Under the pieces are notes generated by a model, which saw nothing but the letters and a program-made list of their open reading frames with translations, made no database searches and had not been told where the DNA came from. Of a stretch of 64,000 nt of DNA, positions 35,758-44,773 are shown in pieces (positions within the stretch are counted from its first letter, which is position 1; each line of letters opens with the position of its first letter). The position numbers and the translations under genes are program-made. The stretch spans positions 248,001 to 312,000 of the forward strand of contig JBMNGL010000001.1 in the NCBI GenBank assembly GCA_050949825.1, in the 5' to 3' direction. This DNA comes from DTU019 sp050949825. GTDB taxonomy: Bacteria; Bacillota; Syntrophomonadia; Syntrophomonadales; Syntrophomonadaceae.

Positions 35758-36309
35758 ATGAAATTGGTGGTTGGGTTGGGCAATCCCGGCAAAAGATACA
35801 GCGAAACCAGACACAATCTGGGTTTTAAAGTAATAAATGAACTGGCTCGCCGCCATCAGGTGCAAAAAGAGGAGCACCGCTTTGATGCCATCATTGGCCA
35901 TTGCAGGATGGGGGGGGAAAAGGTATTATTGCTGAAGCCCCTGACCTTTATGAATCTCAGCGGCAGGGCTGTACAGCCGGTGATGCGCTTCTATAAAATC
36001 CCTTTGCAGGATTTGTTGGTGGTTTATGATGATATGGATCTGCCCCCGGCCAGCCTGCGCATTCGGGCTGCAGGCAGCAGCGGGGGACACAAAGGGATGG
36101 CATCGATTGTGGAATTGCTGGCCAGCCAGGACTTCGCGCGTATTCGCATCGGTATTGGCCGGCCCCCATACGGTGTGACCGAGTGGGTGTTATCCGCCCC
36201 TCCGGCAGAGGAAAGACCTGAATATGAGGCCGCAGTCTTACAGGCCGCAGATGCGGTGGAGTACTGGGTAAAAGATGGTATAGTGCAGGTCATGAACCGG
36301 TTTAATTAA
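35758..36309 (+). CDS. pth: Peptidyl-tRNA hydrolase
   Basis: This 183-residue enzyme frees tRNA from dropped peptidyl-tRNA. It has MKLVVGLGNPGKRYSETRHN with the catalytic His20, LLKPLTFMNLSGRAV, VVYDDMDLP, and GSSGGHKGM. ATG35758 matches the family N-terminus; the frame opens seven codons earlier. The site before it (GCGGGGT) is modest. In B. subtilis it is spoVC, followed by fin and mfd, as here. Confidence 0.96.
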   Translation: MKLVVGLGNPGKRYSETRHNLGFKVINELARRHQVQKEEHRFDAIIGHCRMGGEKVLLLKPLTFMNLSGRAVQPVMRFYKIPLQDLLVVYDDMDLPPASLRIRAAGSSGGHKGMASIVELLASQDFARIRIGIGRPPYGVTEWVLSAPPAEERPEYEAAVLQAADAVEYWVKDGIVQVMNRFN

Positions 36310-36349
36310 CCCATCCCCCGCGATTCGGAGCGCAGCTCCTGGAAAGTCC

Positions 36350-37290
36350 CTGTTTATGTCATCCTTAAGGGCAACGTCCGGCTTATGTCATCCTTAAGGG
36401 CAGCGCCCGGCTAATGTCATCCTGCCCGGCTTATGTCATCCTGAGGGCAACGCCCGAAGGATCTTTCGCGAAGCGAACCACCCCCGGGGAAAGATCCTTC
36501 GCTCCGCTCAGGATGACAGTAGCAGTCCGCTCAGGACGACAACAGCAGTCCGCTCAGGACGACAACAGCAGTTCGCTCGGGATGAAAACAGTGGGCAACG
36601 CCCGGCTTATGTCATCCTTAAGGGCAGCGCCCGGTTTATGTCATCCTGAGGGCAACGCCCGAAGGATCTTTCGCGAAGCGAACCACCCCCGGGGAAAGAT
36701 CCTTCGCTCCGCTCAGGATGACAGTAGCAGTCCGCTCAGGATGACAACAGCAGTCCGCTCAGGACGACAACAGCAGTCCGCTCGGGACGACAACAGCAGT
36801 CCGCTCGGGACGACAACAGCAGTTCGCTCGGGATGAAAACAGTGGGCAACGCCCGGTTTATGTCATCCTGAGGGCAACGCCCGGCTTATGTCATCCTGAG
36901 GGCAACGCCCGAAGGATCTTTCGCGAAGCGAACCACCCCCGGGGAAAGATCCTTCGCTCCGCTCAGGATGACAACAGCAGTTCGCTCAGGACGACAACAG
37001 CAGTTCGCTCGGGATGAAAACAGTGGGCAACGCCCGGTTTATGTCATCCTGAGGGCAACGCCCGGTTTATGTCATCCTTAAGGGCAGCGCCCGGTTTATG
37101 TCATCCTGAGGGCAGCGCCCGGTTTATGTCATCCTGAGGGCAACGCCCGAAGGATCTTTCGCGAAGCGAACCACCCCCGGGGAAAGATCCTTCGCTCCGC
37201 TCAGGACGACAGTAGCAGTCTGCTCAGGATGACAACAGCAGTTCGCTCGGGACGACAACAGCAGTCCGCTCGGGACGACTGTTACAGTAT
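36350..37290. repeat. Long TGTCATCCTGAG palindromic repeat array (36-37 kb)
   Basis: About 940 bases between pth and the fin-like gene. There are four near-identical 85-base palindromic units (36434-36518, 36639-36723, 36889-36973, 37127-37211). Each has TGTCATCCTGAGG at one end, GAAGGATCTTTCGCGAAGCG and GGGGAAAGATCCTTCGC in the middle, and GGATGACA at the other end. They are joined by short tandem pieces (GACAACAGCAGTCCGCTC and TTATGTCATCCTTAAGGGC). There is no real gene inside; open frames here are repeat artefacts. It is not a CRISPR, as there are no unique spacers. Confidence 0.9.
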
Positions 37291-37399
37291 CCCGATGCCC
37301 GACGGCTGACGCCAGACGGCTATTATAGCCCGCCGTATATTCGCGGTCAGGTTTGGAAGAATAGCAGTCAGAGGGATATCTGATCGGAGGCTGGTTGCA

Positions 37400-37564
37400 G
37401 TTAAGATTTACCACACTTGTGAATGCTGCCATCGTGTTCACAAAACCTCAGAAATCGATGGTCCGGCAGGGGTTGTTGAGCTGCACGAACTATGTCTGGA
37501 ATGTGCACAGGAAATAGGAGTACTGCCTGGGCAGAATCAAGGCAGACCTCATTTTTATAACTGA
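37400..37564 (+). CDS. fin: Fin-like anti-sigma-F candidate (no standard start codon)
   Basis: A 54-codon frame reads KIYHTCECCHRVHK, then LHELCLECAQEIG. This gives two CxxC pairs (Cys7/Cys10 and Cys32/Cys35) like the zinc protein Fin, which in B. subtilis lies in the same place between pth and mfd and inhibits sigma-F. The segment between the pairs is shorter than in Fin. There is no ATG, GTG or TTG at the expected place. CGGAGG at 37385-37390 is nine bases before GTT37400, which sits where Met is expected before Lys-Ile-Tyr. It could be a pseudogene, a rare start, or a base error. The stop overlaps an inverted-repeat element. Confidence 0.5.
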   Translation, partial: VKIYHTCECCHRVHKTSEIDGPAGVVELHELCLECAQEIGVLPGQNQGRPHFYN

Positions 37565-37691
37565 GAATTTTGCATAATAATCTTTTACAGAACAGCATTT
37601 CAATATATAGTGGAGCCCGAAAGATGGTTACACCATATATTGTGCCTTGCTAAAGATATCTGCGCAGATTTTGGCATTATGCAAAATCCTC
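37563..37691. mobile_element. MITE-like element, 129 bp
   Basis: The ends are 16-base inverted repeats differing at one position: GAGAATTTTGCATAAT at 37563-37578 and the complement of GAGGATTTTGCATAAT at 37676-37691. The interior has no gene and a weaker symmetric stretch (CAATATATAGTGG...CACCATATATTG). It looks like a deleted insertion sequence or miniature element. No full-length relative occurs in the window. Confidence 0.55.
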
Positions 37692-37798
37692 AACTAAGGA
37701 TGCTTTAGAGGTTCTTTAGGCATCAAGCAGGCAATATGATATCAGTGTAGAGACTGAAAACAAACAGTGGGGGCTGAAGGCGGCGTCCACCTTTGCGT

Positions 37799-40700
37799 AT
37801 GGGGGAACGGAGATTGGATGACAGGTTGATCAGCGAGATACAGCAGCATTTGCACAATCGGGATAATGTGGTCTTAAGCGGGCTCAGTGGGAGCGGGAAA
37901 GGATTTTTCTTACAGCATTTCTCCAAAGCTTTTCAGGGTAAATGCCTGTGCCTGGTGCCGGGAGAAGAAAAGGCCTATGATTTAAGGGCACAACTGCGTG
38001 CTTTTACCGCCGATGAACATATCTTTATGTTTTTAGGGCGTAATTTTGTTTTCCTGAAAGAAAACTACTCCCAGGTGGAAGGGAGCCGGGTCTCAACCTT
38101 GCAGGAATGCCTGAATCATCACCGCCGCAGCGGGTTTATCATCAGCACTCCGGCCGCTTTTTTGCATTACCTGATGTCGCCGCAAGAGATGCTGGATAGC
38201 ACCATAAGGATTCAAAACGGCCGGGATTATCCCCGTGAACAATTATTGCAGCAGATGGTTGAAAGCGGCTACCGGCGGGTTGGTGCCGTCAGTCAGCCCG
38301 GAGACTTCACGGTTAAAGGGGGCATAGTGGATGTTTATCCGCTGGGGGCCAAAACCCCCTACCGCCTGGAATTCTTCGGGGATATGGTTGAATCCATACG
38401 TCGTTTTGGCATCGATACCCAGCGTTCGGCCGGACACGAAAAACAGGTTTGTATTCCTCCGGCTGATGAAATCAGCGGATCATTACAGGCTACCCTCTTT
38501 GACTACCTGCCTAAAGAGGTTGCTGTGTTCGTCGATGAACCTCGTGAATTTATGAAGGCCTACCAAAAAACCGTGCAGGGTTATCGCGAAACCCTGCGCG
38601 AAGCGCGTCGCCAAACCCGAGCAGTAAGAGAACTGCCCCTGCTGGGCAGTGAGGTGCTGCGCAGCCTGTTAACCACCCGTCCGGCTGTATATCATTCCTT
38701 TTTTTCCGGCAACAGCCCGCAGGTAAGCACCGCTTTAATACATCATATTGTCCAGCAGGACATGGAACCCTTCTATGGTGATGAAAGCAAATTGTTGACC
38801 CGGCTCAAAGAATGGCATGAAAAAGGGTATCAGATCATGTTGGCGGTAAAAACCCGCCCTATCAGAGATAAGCTGCAGGTGCTTTTAGACGACCATAACC
38901 TGCCTCGGCCCGAGTTTATAGACAACCCGGTAGGCAGCGGTTTTATCAGTTCGGATTTTAAAGTAGCTTTGTTGACGGAAAAGGACATCTGGGGACGGGT
39001 TAAACCGCACAGCCGCTCCCGCAAAGGGAAAAAGGACCCGGAGCGGATTCTGCTTGAAGAGCTGCAGATCGGGGATTACATTGTTCATGAACATTATGGC
39101 ATTGGCATCTTCCGGGGCATCACCCAATTGGAGCAGCACGGAGTGACCCGGGAATATATTTTATTGCAGTATGCCGGTACCGACCGGCTCTACCTGACGG
39201 TGGATAAACTGGATGTGCTGTATAAATACCATGCTCCGGAAGACAAAAACCCCCGCCTCAGCAAACTGGGGGGAACGGAGTGGGAACGGACCAAGGCGCG
39301 TGTAGCCAAGTCCATTCAAGAAATGGCCGAAGAGCTCCTGGGGCTGTATGCCAACCGGCAGGCCCGGGAGGGTTATGCTTTCTCCGCGGATACTCCCTGG
39401 CAGCAGCAATTTGAGGATGATTTCATCTATCAGGAAACCCGTGACCAGGTTCGGGCTATACAGGATGTGAAACGCGACATGGAGAGTCGGCGGCCTATGG
39501 ACCGCCTGATCTGCGGCGATGTAGGCTACGGTAAAACCGAAGTTGCCATGCGGGCTGCCTTCAAAGCAGTGATGGATGGCAAGCAGGTCGCAGTCCTGGT
39601 GCCGACTACGGTCTTGGCGGAACAGCACCATAGCACCTTCCTGGAGCGTTTTAAAAGCTTCCCGGCTGAAATTGAAGTGTTGAGCCGCTTTAAGTCCCCG
39701 GCGGAACAGAAACGCATTATTGCCGATATCAAGAAAGGCCTGGTGGACATTGTTATCGGCACCCATCGCCTACTTTCCAAAGATATCAGCTACAAGGATT
39801 TGGGCCTGTTAATCGTTGATGAAGAGCACCGTTTTGGGGTGGCACAGAAAGAAAAAATCAAGTTATTAAAGGAAATGGTGGATGTTCTAAGCCTCTCCGC
39901 CACACCCATTCCGCGCAGCCTGCACATGTCACTGACCGGCTTACGGGATCTCAGCATCATTGAAACCCCCCCGCCAGGCCGGTATCCAATCACCACCTAT
40001 GTCATGGAATACCGGGATGACATTATCGAGGAGGCTATCCGCGCTGAATTGGAGCGTAATGGGCAGGTATTTTTTGTTCACAATCGCATTGAAGGGATAT
40101 ACCGGGTGCAAAAGCGTCTGCAGGATATGTTGCCCAGGGTACGCATTGCGGTAGGCCACGGGCGCATGCCCGAAGATGAACTGGCCATCGTTATGAGGGA
40201 TTTTATAAAGGGCGAATACCAGGTACTATTATGTACCACCATTATAGAATCCGGTTTGGATATGCCCAATGTTAATACCATCATTGTTGATGAGGCCGAC
40301 AAGATGGGTTTGGCGCAATTGTACCAGCTTCGCGGGCGGGTGGGGCGCTCACATCGCATTGCTTATGCTTACCTGACCTATCAACCCGATCGCATCCTCA
40401 ATGAAAATGCCCAGAAACGCCTCAATGCTATTCGGGAGTTTAATGAGCTGGGCGCCGGCATGAAAATAGCCCTGCGTGATCTGGAAATCAGAGGGGCCGG
40501 CAACATCCTGGGGCCGGAACAGCACGGCTATATTCAAGCCGTGGGCTTTGATATGTACTGCCGTTTGCTGGAACAGGAAACCGCCCGCCTGCGGGGCAAA
40601 CCGGTTGTTCAAAAGGGCGGGCCATTGGTGGATGTGGATATTGATTATTATATCCCTGACGCCTATATTCCGGATCCCGGGGTCAAAATCAGGGTCTACC

Positions 40701-41020
40701 GGCGCTTGCTCCTGGCAACATGTGCTGAGGAAATCGAGGAGATGCGAGCCGAACTTAATGACCGCTTTGGGCAGCCGCCCCGACCGGTCGAAAATTTCCT
40801 GCAGATTACCCTGCTGCGCCTCATGGCGCGGGATAAGGAAATCAAAACCCTGCGCCGCAAAGGCAAACAAATAGAAATCCAGCTGGAAAAAGCTCTCCCT
40901 GCTGATGTACAGCAGAATCTGGGCGGCTATCAAATCCGCAAACTAAATCCCCATACCTTGCTGGTGCAGCCGGAAGGAGACGCGTTACAAACCCTGCAGC
41001 GGGTCCTGCAAATGATTTAA
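37799..41020 (+). CDS. mfd: Transcription-repair coupling factor Mfd
   Basis: This 1073-residue DNA translocase removes stalled RNA polymerase and recruits UvrA. The layout is an N-terminal UvrB-like module (1-340), the RNA polymerase-binding CarD-type domain (IGDYIVHEHYGIGIFRGI, about 422-440), a RecG-type helicase with Walker A GDVGYGKT near 573 and DEEH near 674, ESGLDMPNVNTIIVD in motif V, GRVGRSH in motif VI, and a C-terminal TRCF domain. ATG37799 is preferred over TTG37793; AAGGCGG lies upstream. It ends six bases before the convergent germination operon. Confidence 0.97.
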   Translation: MGERRLDDRLISEIQQHLHNRDNVVLSGLSGSGKGFFLQHFSKAFQGKCLCLVPGEEKAYDLRAQLRAFTADEHIFMFLGRNFVFLKENYSQVEGSRVSTLQECLNHHRRSGFIISTPAAFLHYLMSPQEMLDSTIRIQNGRDYPREQLLQQMVESGYRRVGAVSQPGDFTVKGGIVDVYPLGAKTPYRLEFFGDMVESIRRFGIDTQRSAGHEKQVCIPPADEISGSLQATLFDYLPKEVAVFVDEPREFMKAYQKTVQGYRETLREARRQTRAVRELPLLGSEVLRSLLTTRPAVYHSFFSGNSPQVSTALIHHIVQQDMEPFYGDESKLLTRLKEWHEKGYQIMLAVKTRPIRDKLQVLLDDHNLPRPEFIDNPVGSGFISSDFKVALLTEKDIWGRVKPHSRSRKGKKDPERILLEELQIGDYIVHEHYGIGIFRGITQLEQHGVTREYILLQYAGTDRLYLTVDKLDVLYKYHAPEDKNPRLSKLGGTEWERTKARVAKSIQEMAEELLGLYANRQAREGYAFSADTPWQQQFEDDFIYQETRDQVRAIQDVKRDMESRRPMDRLICGDVGYGKTEVAMRAAFKAVMDGKQVAVLVPTTVLAEQHHSTFLERFKSFPAEIEVLSRFKSPAEQKRIIADIKKGLVDIVIGTHRLLSKDISYKDLGLLIVDEEHRFGVAQKEKIKLLKEMVDVLSLSATPIPRSLHMSLTGLRDLSIIETPPPGRYPITTYVMEYRDDIIEEAIRAELERNGQVFFVHNRIEGIYRVQKRLQDMLPRVRIAVGHGRMPEDELAIVMRDFIKGEYQVLLCTTIIESGLDMPNVNTIIVDEADKMGLAQLYQLRGRVGRSHRIAYAYLTYQPDRILNENAQKRLNAIREFNELGAGMKIALRDLEIRGAGNILGPEQHGYIQAVGFDMYCRLLEQETARLRGKPVVQKGGPLVDVDIDYYIPDAYIPDPGVKIRVYRRLLLATCAEEIEEMRAELNDRFGQPPRPVENFLQITLLRLMARDKEIKTLRRKGKQIEIQLEKALPADVQQNLGGYQIRKLNPHTLLVQPEGDALQTLQRVLQMI

Positions 41021-41026
41021 ACGGGG

Positions 41027-42181
41027 TTAATGCTCCTCCAGGGCCTTGCCCGTCAGATAGGTACGGCGCAGCTTATAATCCACCTCTATTTCATAGGGTA
41101 GCGCTGCGAACTGAGCGGGCCAGTCTTCCGCCAGGGTGCCCCATAAGGCCCGGTCTTTGCTGTGGATTGTCAAACCCCAACCCAGTATATCGCTCTGAAA
41201 ACCCCGGGCTTTATGGATACAGGCTTCAACATCACTGCGGATGGCCATAATGGCAGCTTCCTCAAGTAGGTCCATCTGTTCCAGATCGATTATGCTGTCA
41301 CTGCTATGCAGCTCGTAAAGGTTGCCGTCCGCTTTGACCGCGATTTTCATAATGATCTGGCCCTGCTTGATGATCGGTTCAATAGTGGCCTGGGACTGGA
41401 TCAGTTCCAGGGTGTGCCGGCTCTGCCCTGCCTCTCCCGGGAGGTTTACGACGAAGAGACCGCCGCGAGCGGAGCTTTTCATGAAATGAAAGCCTCGACT
41501 CTCTTGCTCGTTCAACGAACCCACCATGTAGCACCCCTGAAAAACAGCCAGGCCGCTGATTTTTAATCTGGTCCGACCTTCCATACTCTCAATCATCACC
41601 TGAGGTAAAACCGGCTCAATGCCAGGGCGGCTCACTTTCTGGAGGAACTCCTGGATAGTGACCGGGCTGTATAGCCCGGTTTGCTCTTCCTGGGCCCTTA
41701 TCATTTTGGCCAGAGCCGGGCCCGAATAGTCTTCGGGTGGTGTCTCGGTGCTTAAAACCTCATGCGGAGTGCTGTTATAGGCCAGGAAAAGCATGGAACC
41801 CTCCCTTACCGTCCGGGTTCGCGCCAGATGGTCGAGAATAAGTGTAATATCCTGGCGGGCTATGGTCTCACCGACAATATAGGTTTCCACCATGCTCCAT
41901 ACCAGTTGCCGCGGCAGCGTATAGGCAATCTCCTGGTCAGCCATCGTAAAACTGGGAGCTTGTGCGCTGCGCAGCATGAATTTGGGGGCTTCCTGTTCAG
42001 CCTGGGCTTGTGACGGCAAAGCCAGCTGGGCGGTTGAAACAAGCCTCTTTCCATCGGCGCTGATATCCAATCCATGGGCAACCACTGCAATACTGTTATC
42101 AATCTCCACCCGATTGTAGCAACCGTTGCAAAACAGCAAAGTGATTAATATTATTGTCATAATGAGGCGCAGCATTTTCAT
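41027..42181 (-). CDS. Germinant receptor C subunit, Ger(x)C lipoprotein (second copy)
   Basis: This 384-residue lipoprotein has signal segment LRLIMTIILITLLF and lipobox CNGC followed by the YNRVEID start typical of GerAC proteins. The family stretches GLDIS, PEDYSGPALAKMIRAQEEQTG and LKISGLAVFQGCYMVGSLNEQESRG are clear. It is the last of five genes and lies 46 bases downstream of the permease subunit. It is related to, but clearly different from, the C subunit at 43596-44771. ATG42181 gives a normal signal peptide; an upstream in-frame extension lacks one. The operon therefore has two C-type lipoproteins. Confidence 0.92.
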   Translation of the reverse strand: MKMLRLIMTIILITLLFCNGCYNRVEIDNSIAVVAHGLDISADGKRLVSTAQLALPSQAQAEQEAPKFMLRSAQAPSFTMADQEIAYTLPRQLVWSMVETYIVGETIARQDITLILDHLARTRTVREGSMLFLAYNSTPHEVLSTETPPEDYSGPALAKMIRAQEEQTGLYSPVTIQEFLQKVSRPGIEPVLPQVMIESMEGRTRLKISGLAVFQGCYMVGSLNEQESRGFHFMKSSARGGLFVVNLPGEAGQSRHTLELIQSQATIEPIIKQGQIIMKIAVKADGNLYELHSSDSIIDLEQMDLLEEAAIMAIRSDVEACIHKARGFQSDILGWGLTIHSKDRALWGTLAEDWPAQFAALPYEIEVDYKLRRTYLTGKALEEH

Positions 42182-42227
42182 AATCACATCTTTCAAAGTA
42201 TGCTGATGGCAATTATAGAACCGGCCT

Positions 42228-43337
42228 TCATTGGCCGACCGCAGTCCTCTCCTGGCCAATATTGCTGCGCTGCTTAATCCATATTATTGTCGCCAAGACT
42301 GCAGGGCATACTGCAAATAGGATTATAAAGATCCAGGGAAAAATATACTGCAGCATAATGTACAGAAAATGAATATTGGGAACAATCAAGACGGCTGTTA
42401 CACCGGCCATTATTGCGCTAGGACCGACCAGGAAGCGGTAATCCTGCAGGTTAAAAACCTGCTGGGCGCTATAACAGGTGACAAACCAGAAAATGGCCAG
42501 CATGGCAAAAACGCCCGGCATCACCGCGGAGACCAGGATAATTTCGATGTTATGGATAAAACCGCCGATGTTGGTGGAACGGGCTATATTGAAGATAGGA
42601 AAGGTTTGTACAGCGGTCAATGAAGGCCCATAGGCGCTAATAGGGATTATGACCACCAGCAGCAAGGTACCGATAGAGAACCCATAAGCCCATAGCATCC
42701 ATTTCCACAAAATCCGGGGGTTATGGCAAAATTGCCCCAGGGTTAATACCACGATCATTAAGCTGCAGTAACTATCCACCAACAATATGCCATTGGCCAG
42801 ACCTGATGCCGAAAAACCGCTCAGGGGCAGCAAACGCGACCAGTCGGTTTCAGGGCCGATGCCCAATAATAGAAGAAACATAGCCAGTGGATATCCAGTC
42901 AAAACAATTAATTCCACTACCCGGGCAGTGGCCTCCAAACCGGTGCGCAGGGCATAGAATGCCGGTAGAATAATAAAAACCAGCAAAATGCTAATAGGCA
43001 TACCGGGAAGAACATTGCTTAAAAAGAAGTTGGCGAATATGACCAGGCTGACCACCACCACCAGGAAGAAGGCCAGGAGGTAAATCAACCCCAGAATCTT
43101 ACCGGCTATCTTGCCGAGGTGTTCCTCCAACATGCCGGGAAAGGGGTCATGGCTATTATTTAGCAGGTAAAAGTATATCCATAGCAAGGTCAGGCCAGGT
43201 AAAACCGAGGCTATAACAGCCAACCAGCCATGCTGGGCGGTGCTCACGGCCAGCAGCTTGGCCAGAACCTGATAAGGGATTGTCGCCATAGAGACAAAGA
43301 GTATAGCAAATAGCTGTATATTGGTAAGGCGTGCCAA
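42228..43337 (-). CDS. Germinant receptor B subunit, GerAB-type permease
   Basis: This 369-residue integral inner-membrane protein of the spore germination GerB (APC superfamily) type has about ten hydrophobic segments, beginning MARLTNIQLFAILFVSMATIPYQVL. B subunits bind the germinant. It lies fourth in the minus-strand order A-C-D-B-C. Confidence 0.93.
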   Translation of the reverse strand: MARLTNIQLFAILFVSMATIPYQVLAKLLAVSTAQHGWLAVIASVLPGLTLLWIYFYLLNNSHDPFPGMLEEHLGKIAGKILGLIYLLAFFLVVVVSLVIFANFFLSNVLPGMPISILLVFIILPAFYALRTGLEATARVVELIVLTGYPLAMFLLLLGIGPETDWSRLLPLSGFSASGLANGILLVDSYCSLMIVVLTLGQFCHNPRILWKWMLWAYGFSIGTLLLVVIIPISAYGPSLTAVQTFPIFNIARSTNIGGFIHNIEIILVSAVMPGVFAMLAIFWFVTCYSAQQVFNLQDYRFLVGPSAIMAGVTAVLIVPNIHFLYIMLQYIFPWIFIILFAVCPAVLATIIWIKQRSNIGQERTAVGQ

Positions 43338-43375
43338 AATTATTACCTCATTTCTATTTTGGTATGCTTTCCCTG

Positions 43376-43579
43376 TTACGGCCCCTGCAGTTGCCGGGCT
43401 ATGGTCAATAAGGGATTAAAAAAAGGCCAGTGATAAAACTGCACCATAGCCAGGTAGAGGGCAGCCAGCCAGAACAGTGCATAGATAACCAGGTCTTTAT
43501 TAAAACCCTGACGCCATAAAGATGGCAAATCCAAGGCCAGCAAGACTATCACCAGCATAAAAAATAAGGCAACAAACAT
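43376..43579 (-). CDS. Small two-helix membrane protein, germinant receptor D-subunit candidate
   Basis: This 67-residue protein has two membrane segments (FVALFFMLVIVLLAL and VIYALFWLAALYLAMVQF). It lies between C and B subunit genes, with 16 and 38 base gaps. Small two-helix D subunits are known in some gerA-type operons of Bacillus; position and topology support that call here. An AAGGAGC site precedes the ATG. Confidence 0.75.
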   Translation of the reverse strand: MFVALFFMLVIVLLALDLPSLWRQGFNKDLVIYALFWLAALYLAMVQFYHWPFFNPLLTIARQLQGP

Positions 43580-43595
43580 AGCAGAGCTCCTTTTT

Positions 43596-44771
43596 CTATT
43601 GAATAGGCACTGGTTCTTCCATAAGATAAGCGCGGCGGATAGTATACTTCACCTCTATCTGCACCTCGAGGCTGCTAAAGTGCTCGGGCCAATTTTGCTC
43701 CAGGCTCGGCCAGTCTGCCGGATGGTGTTGGTTAATCAGGGCGCCCCAGCCGAATATATCGCTTTGCAAGGCCTGAGCCCGGCTAATGCAAGCTGATACA
43801 TCGTCTTTTATAACCTGAGCGGTTAAGAATTCCAATTTGGACAGGTTGGCGGTGGTCTGCAGGTTGGCCGTACCGTTTTGTTCATAAATGTTGCCCTCGC
43901 TTTCAATTTCAATCAACACCCGGATGCCGGCCGGGCTAACCTGCGGGGTGCAGCGGGCCCGGGAGCGGATAATTTCCATGGTAACCACATCCTCCAAAGG
44001 GCCTGTTTCAGCTTCTGCCGGTGCGGAGATATTGACGGCCAGCAAGCCTCCTCTTATCTCCTTGCGTTCAAGAAAGCGCAGCCCCCGGCTTTCTGTTTCA
44101 TTGAGCGAGCCCACCATATGACGCCCTTGAAACACTGCCATACCGTTTAAGCGCAGCATCTTTTCCCCCTCCACCTCCAGGATCTCCACCTGTGGCAGGA
44201 CCGGTTCCACACCGGGGGTAACATATTTGGTACGGAAATCCCGCAGCGTTACCGGCACATAAATTCCGTACTGCTGCCCCTGATCTTCTATCATTCTTAC
44301 CAGCCCCACCATTGAATAGTCTTCAGGGGGAGTCTTGACTTTCATCACCTCATCGGGAGCATTTCTCAGTGATAAGAACATGAAAATATTGGGACGTACA
44401 AAGCGATTGCGGGTCACGAAATCCATCATCAAGGCCACATCCTCGCGGGCCACCCTTTCCCCTATCAGCATTGTCGAGGACAAAGACCATATGGGGGTGC
44501 GGGGAAAACTGAGCAGGAGGAGGCGAGCGGCCTGCGCGTACCCCGGGGCTGCATTCTTCAGCACCAGGGTTTCTGTTTTCGCTTTCCCCCCCTGTTCCGG
44601 TTTGCCCGATGGGCTGGCCACCTGTACACTGAACACCTTTTGGCCATCTTCCACATCGACCCCAAAGCCGGTTACAGCTACGGTGTTTTCTTTTTCTAGA
44701 CGGTTATAACAGCCGCTTAAACCCGACAGCATTAAACTCCCGCACAGACACCATATCATCAAGCGCTGCAT
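43596..44771 (-). CDS. Germinant receptor C subunit, Ger(x)C lipoprotein (first copy)
   Basis: This 391-residue lipoprotein has signal LMIWCLCGSLMLSG and lipobox LSGC, followed by YNRLEKENTVAVTGFGVDV. The GerAC features PEDYSMVGLVRMIEDQGQQYG and LRLNGMAVFQGRHMVGSLNETESRG are clear. It starts two bases after the A subunit ends, so the two are coupled. C subunits are lipid-anchored on the outer face of the spore inner membrane. Confidence 0.93.
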   Translation of the reverse strand: MQRLMIWCLCGSLMLSGLSGCYNRLEKENTVAVTGFGVDVEDGQKVFSVQVASPSGKPEQGGKAKTETLVLKNAAPGYAQAARLLLLSFPRTPIWSLSSTMLIGERVAREDVALMMDFVTRNRFVRPNIFMFLSLRNAPDEVMKVKTPPEDYSMVGLVRMIEDQGQQYGIYVPVTLRDFRTKYVTPGVEPVLPQVEILEVEGEKMLRLNGMAVFQGRHMVGSLNETESRGLRFLERKEIRGGLLAVNISAPAEAETGPLEDVVTMEIIRSRARCTPQVSPAGIRVLIEIESEGNIYEQNGTANLQTTANLSKLEFLTAQVIKDDVSACISRAQALQSDIFGWGALINQHHPADWPSLEQNWPEHFSSLEVQIEVKYTIRRAYLMEEPVPIQ

Positions 44772-44773
44772 AA

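Noticed and set aside
36414..36836. Open frame of 140 codons in the 36-kb array
   Set aside because: It is a translation of tandem palindromic repeats (runs of SGRQQQSAQDD type) with no start signal.
36350..37290. CRISPR array
   Set aside because: Repeats are palindromic and irregularly spaced, the material between them is itself repetitive, and no cas genes are present.
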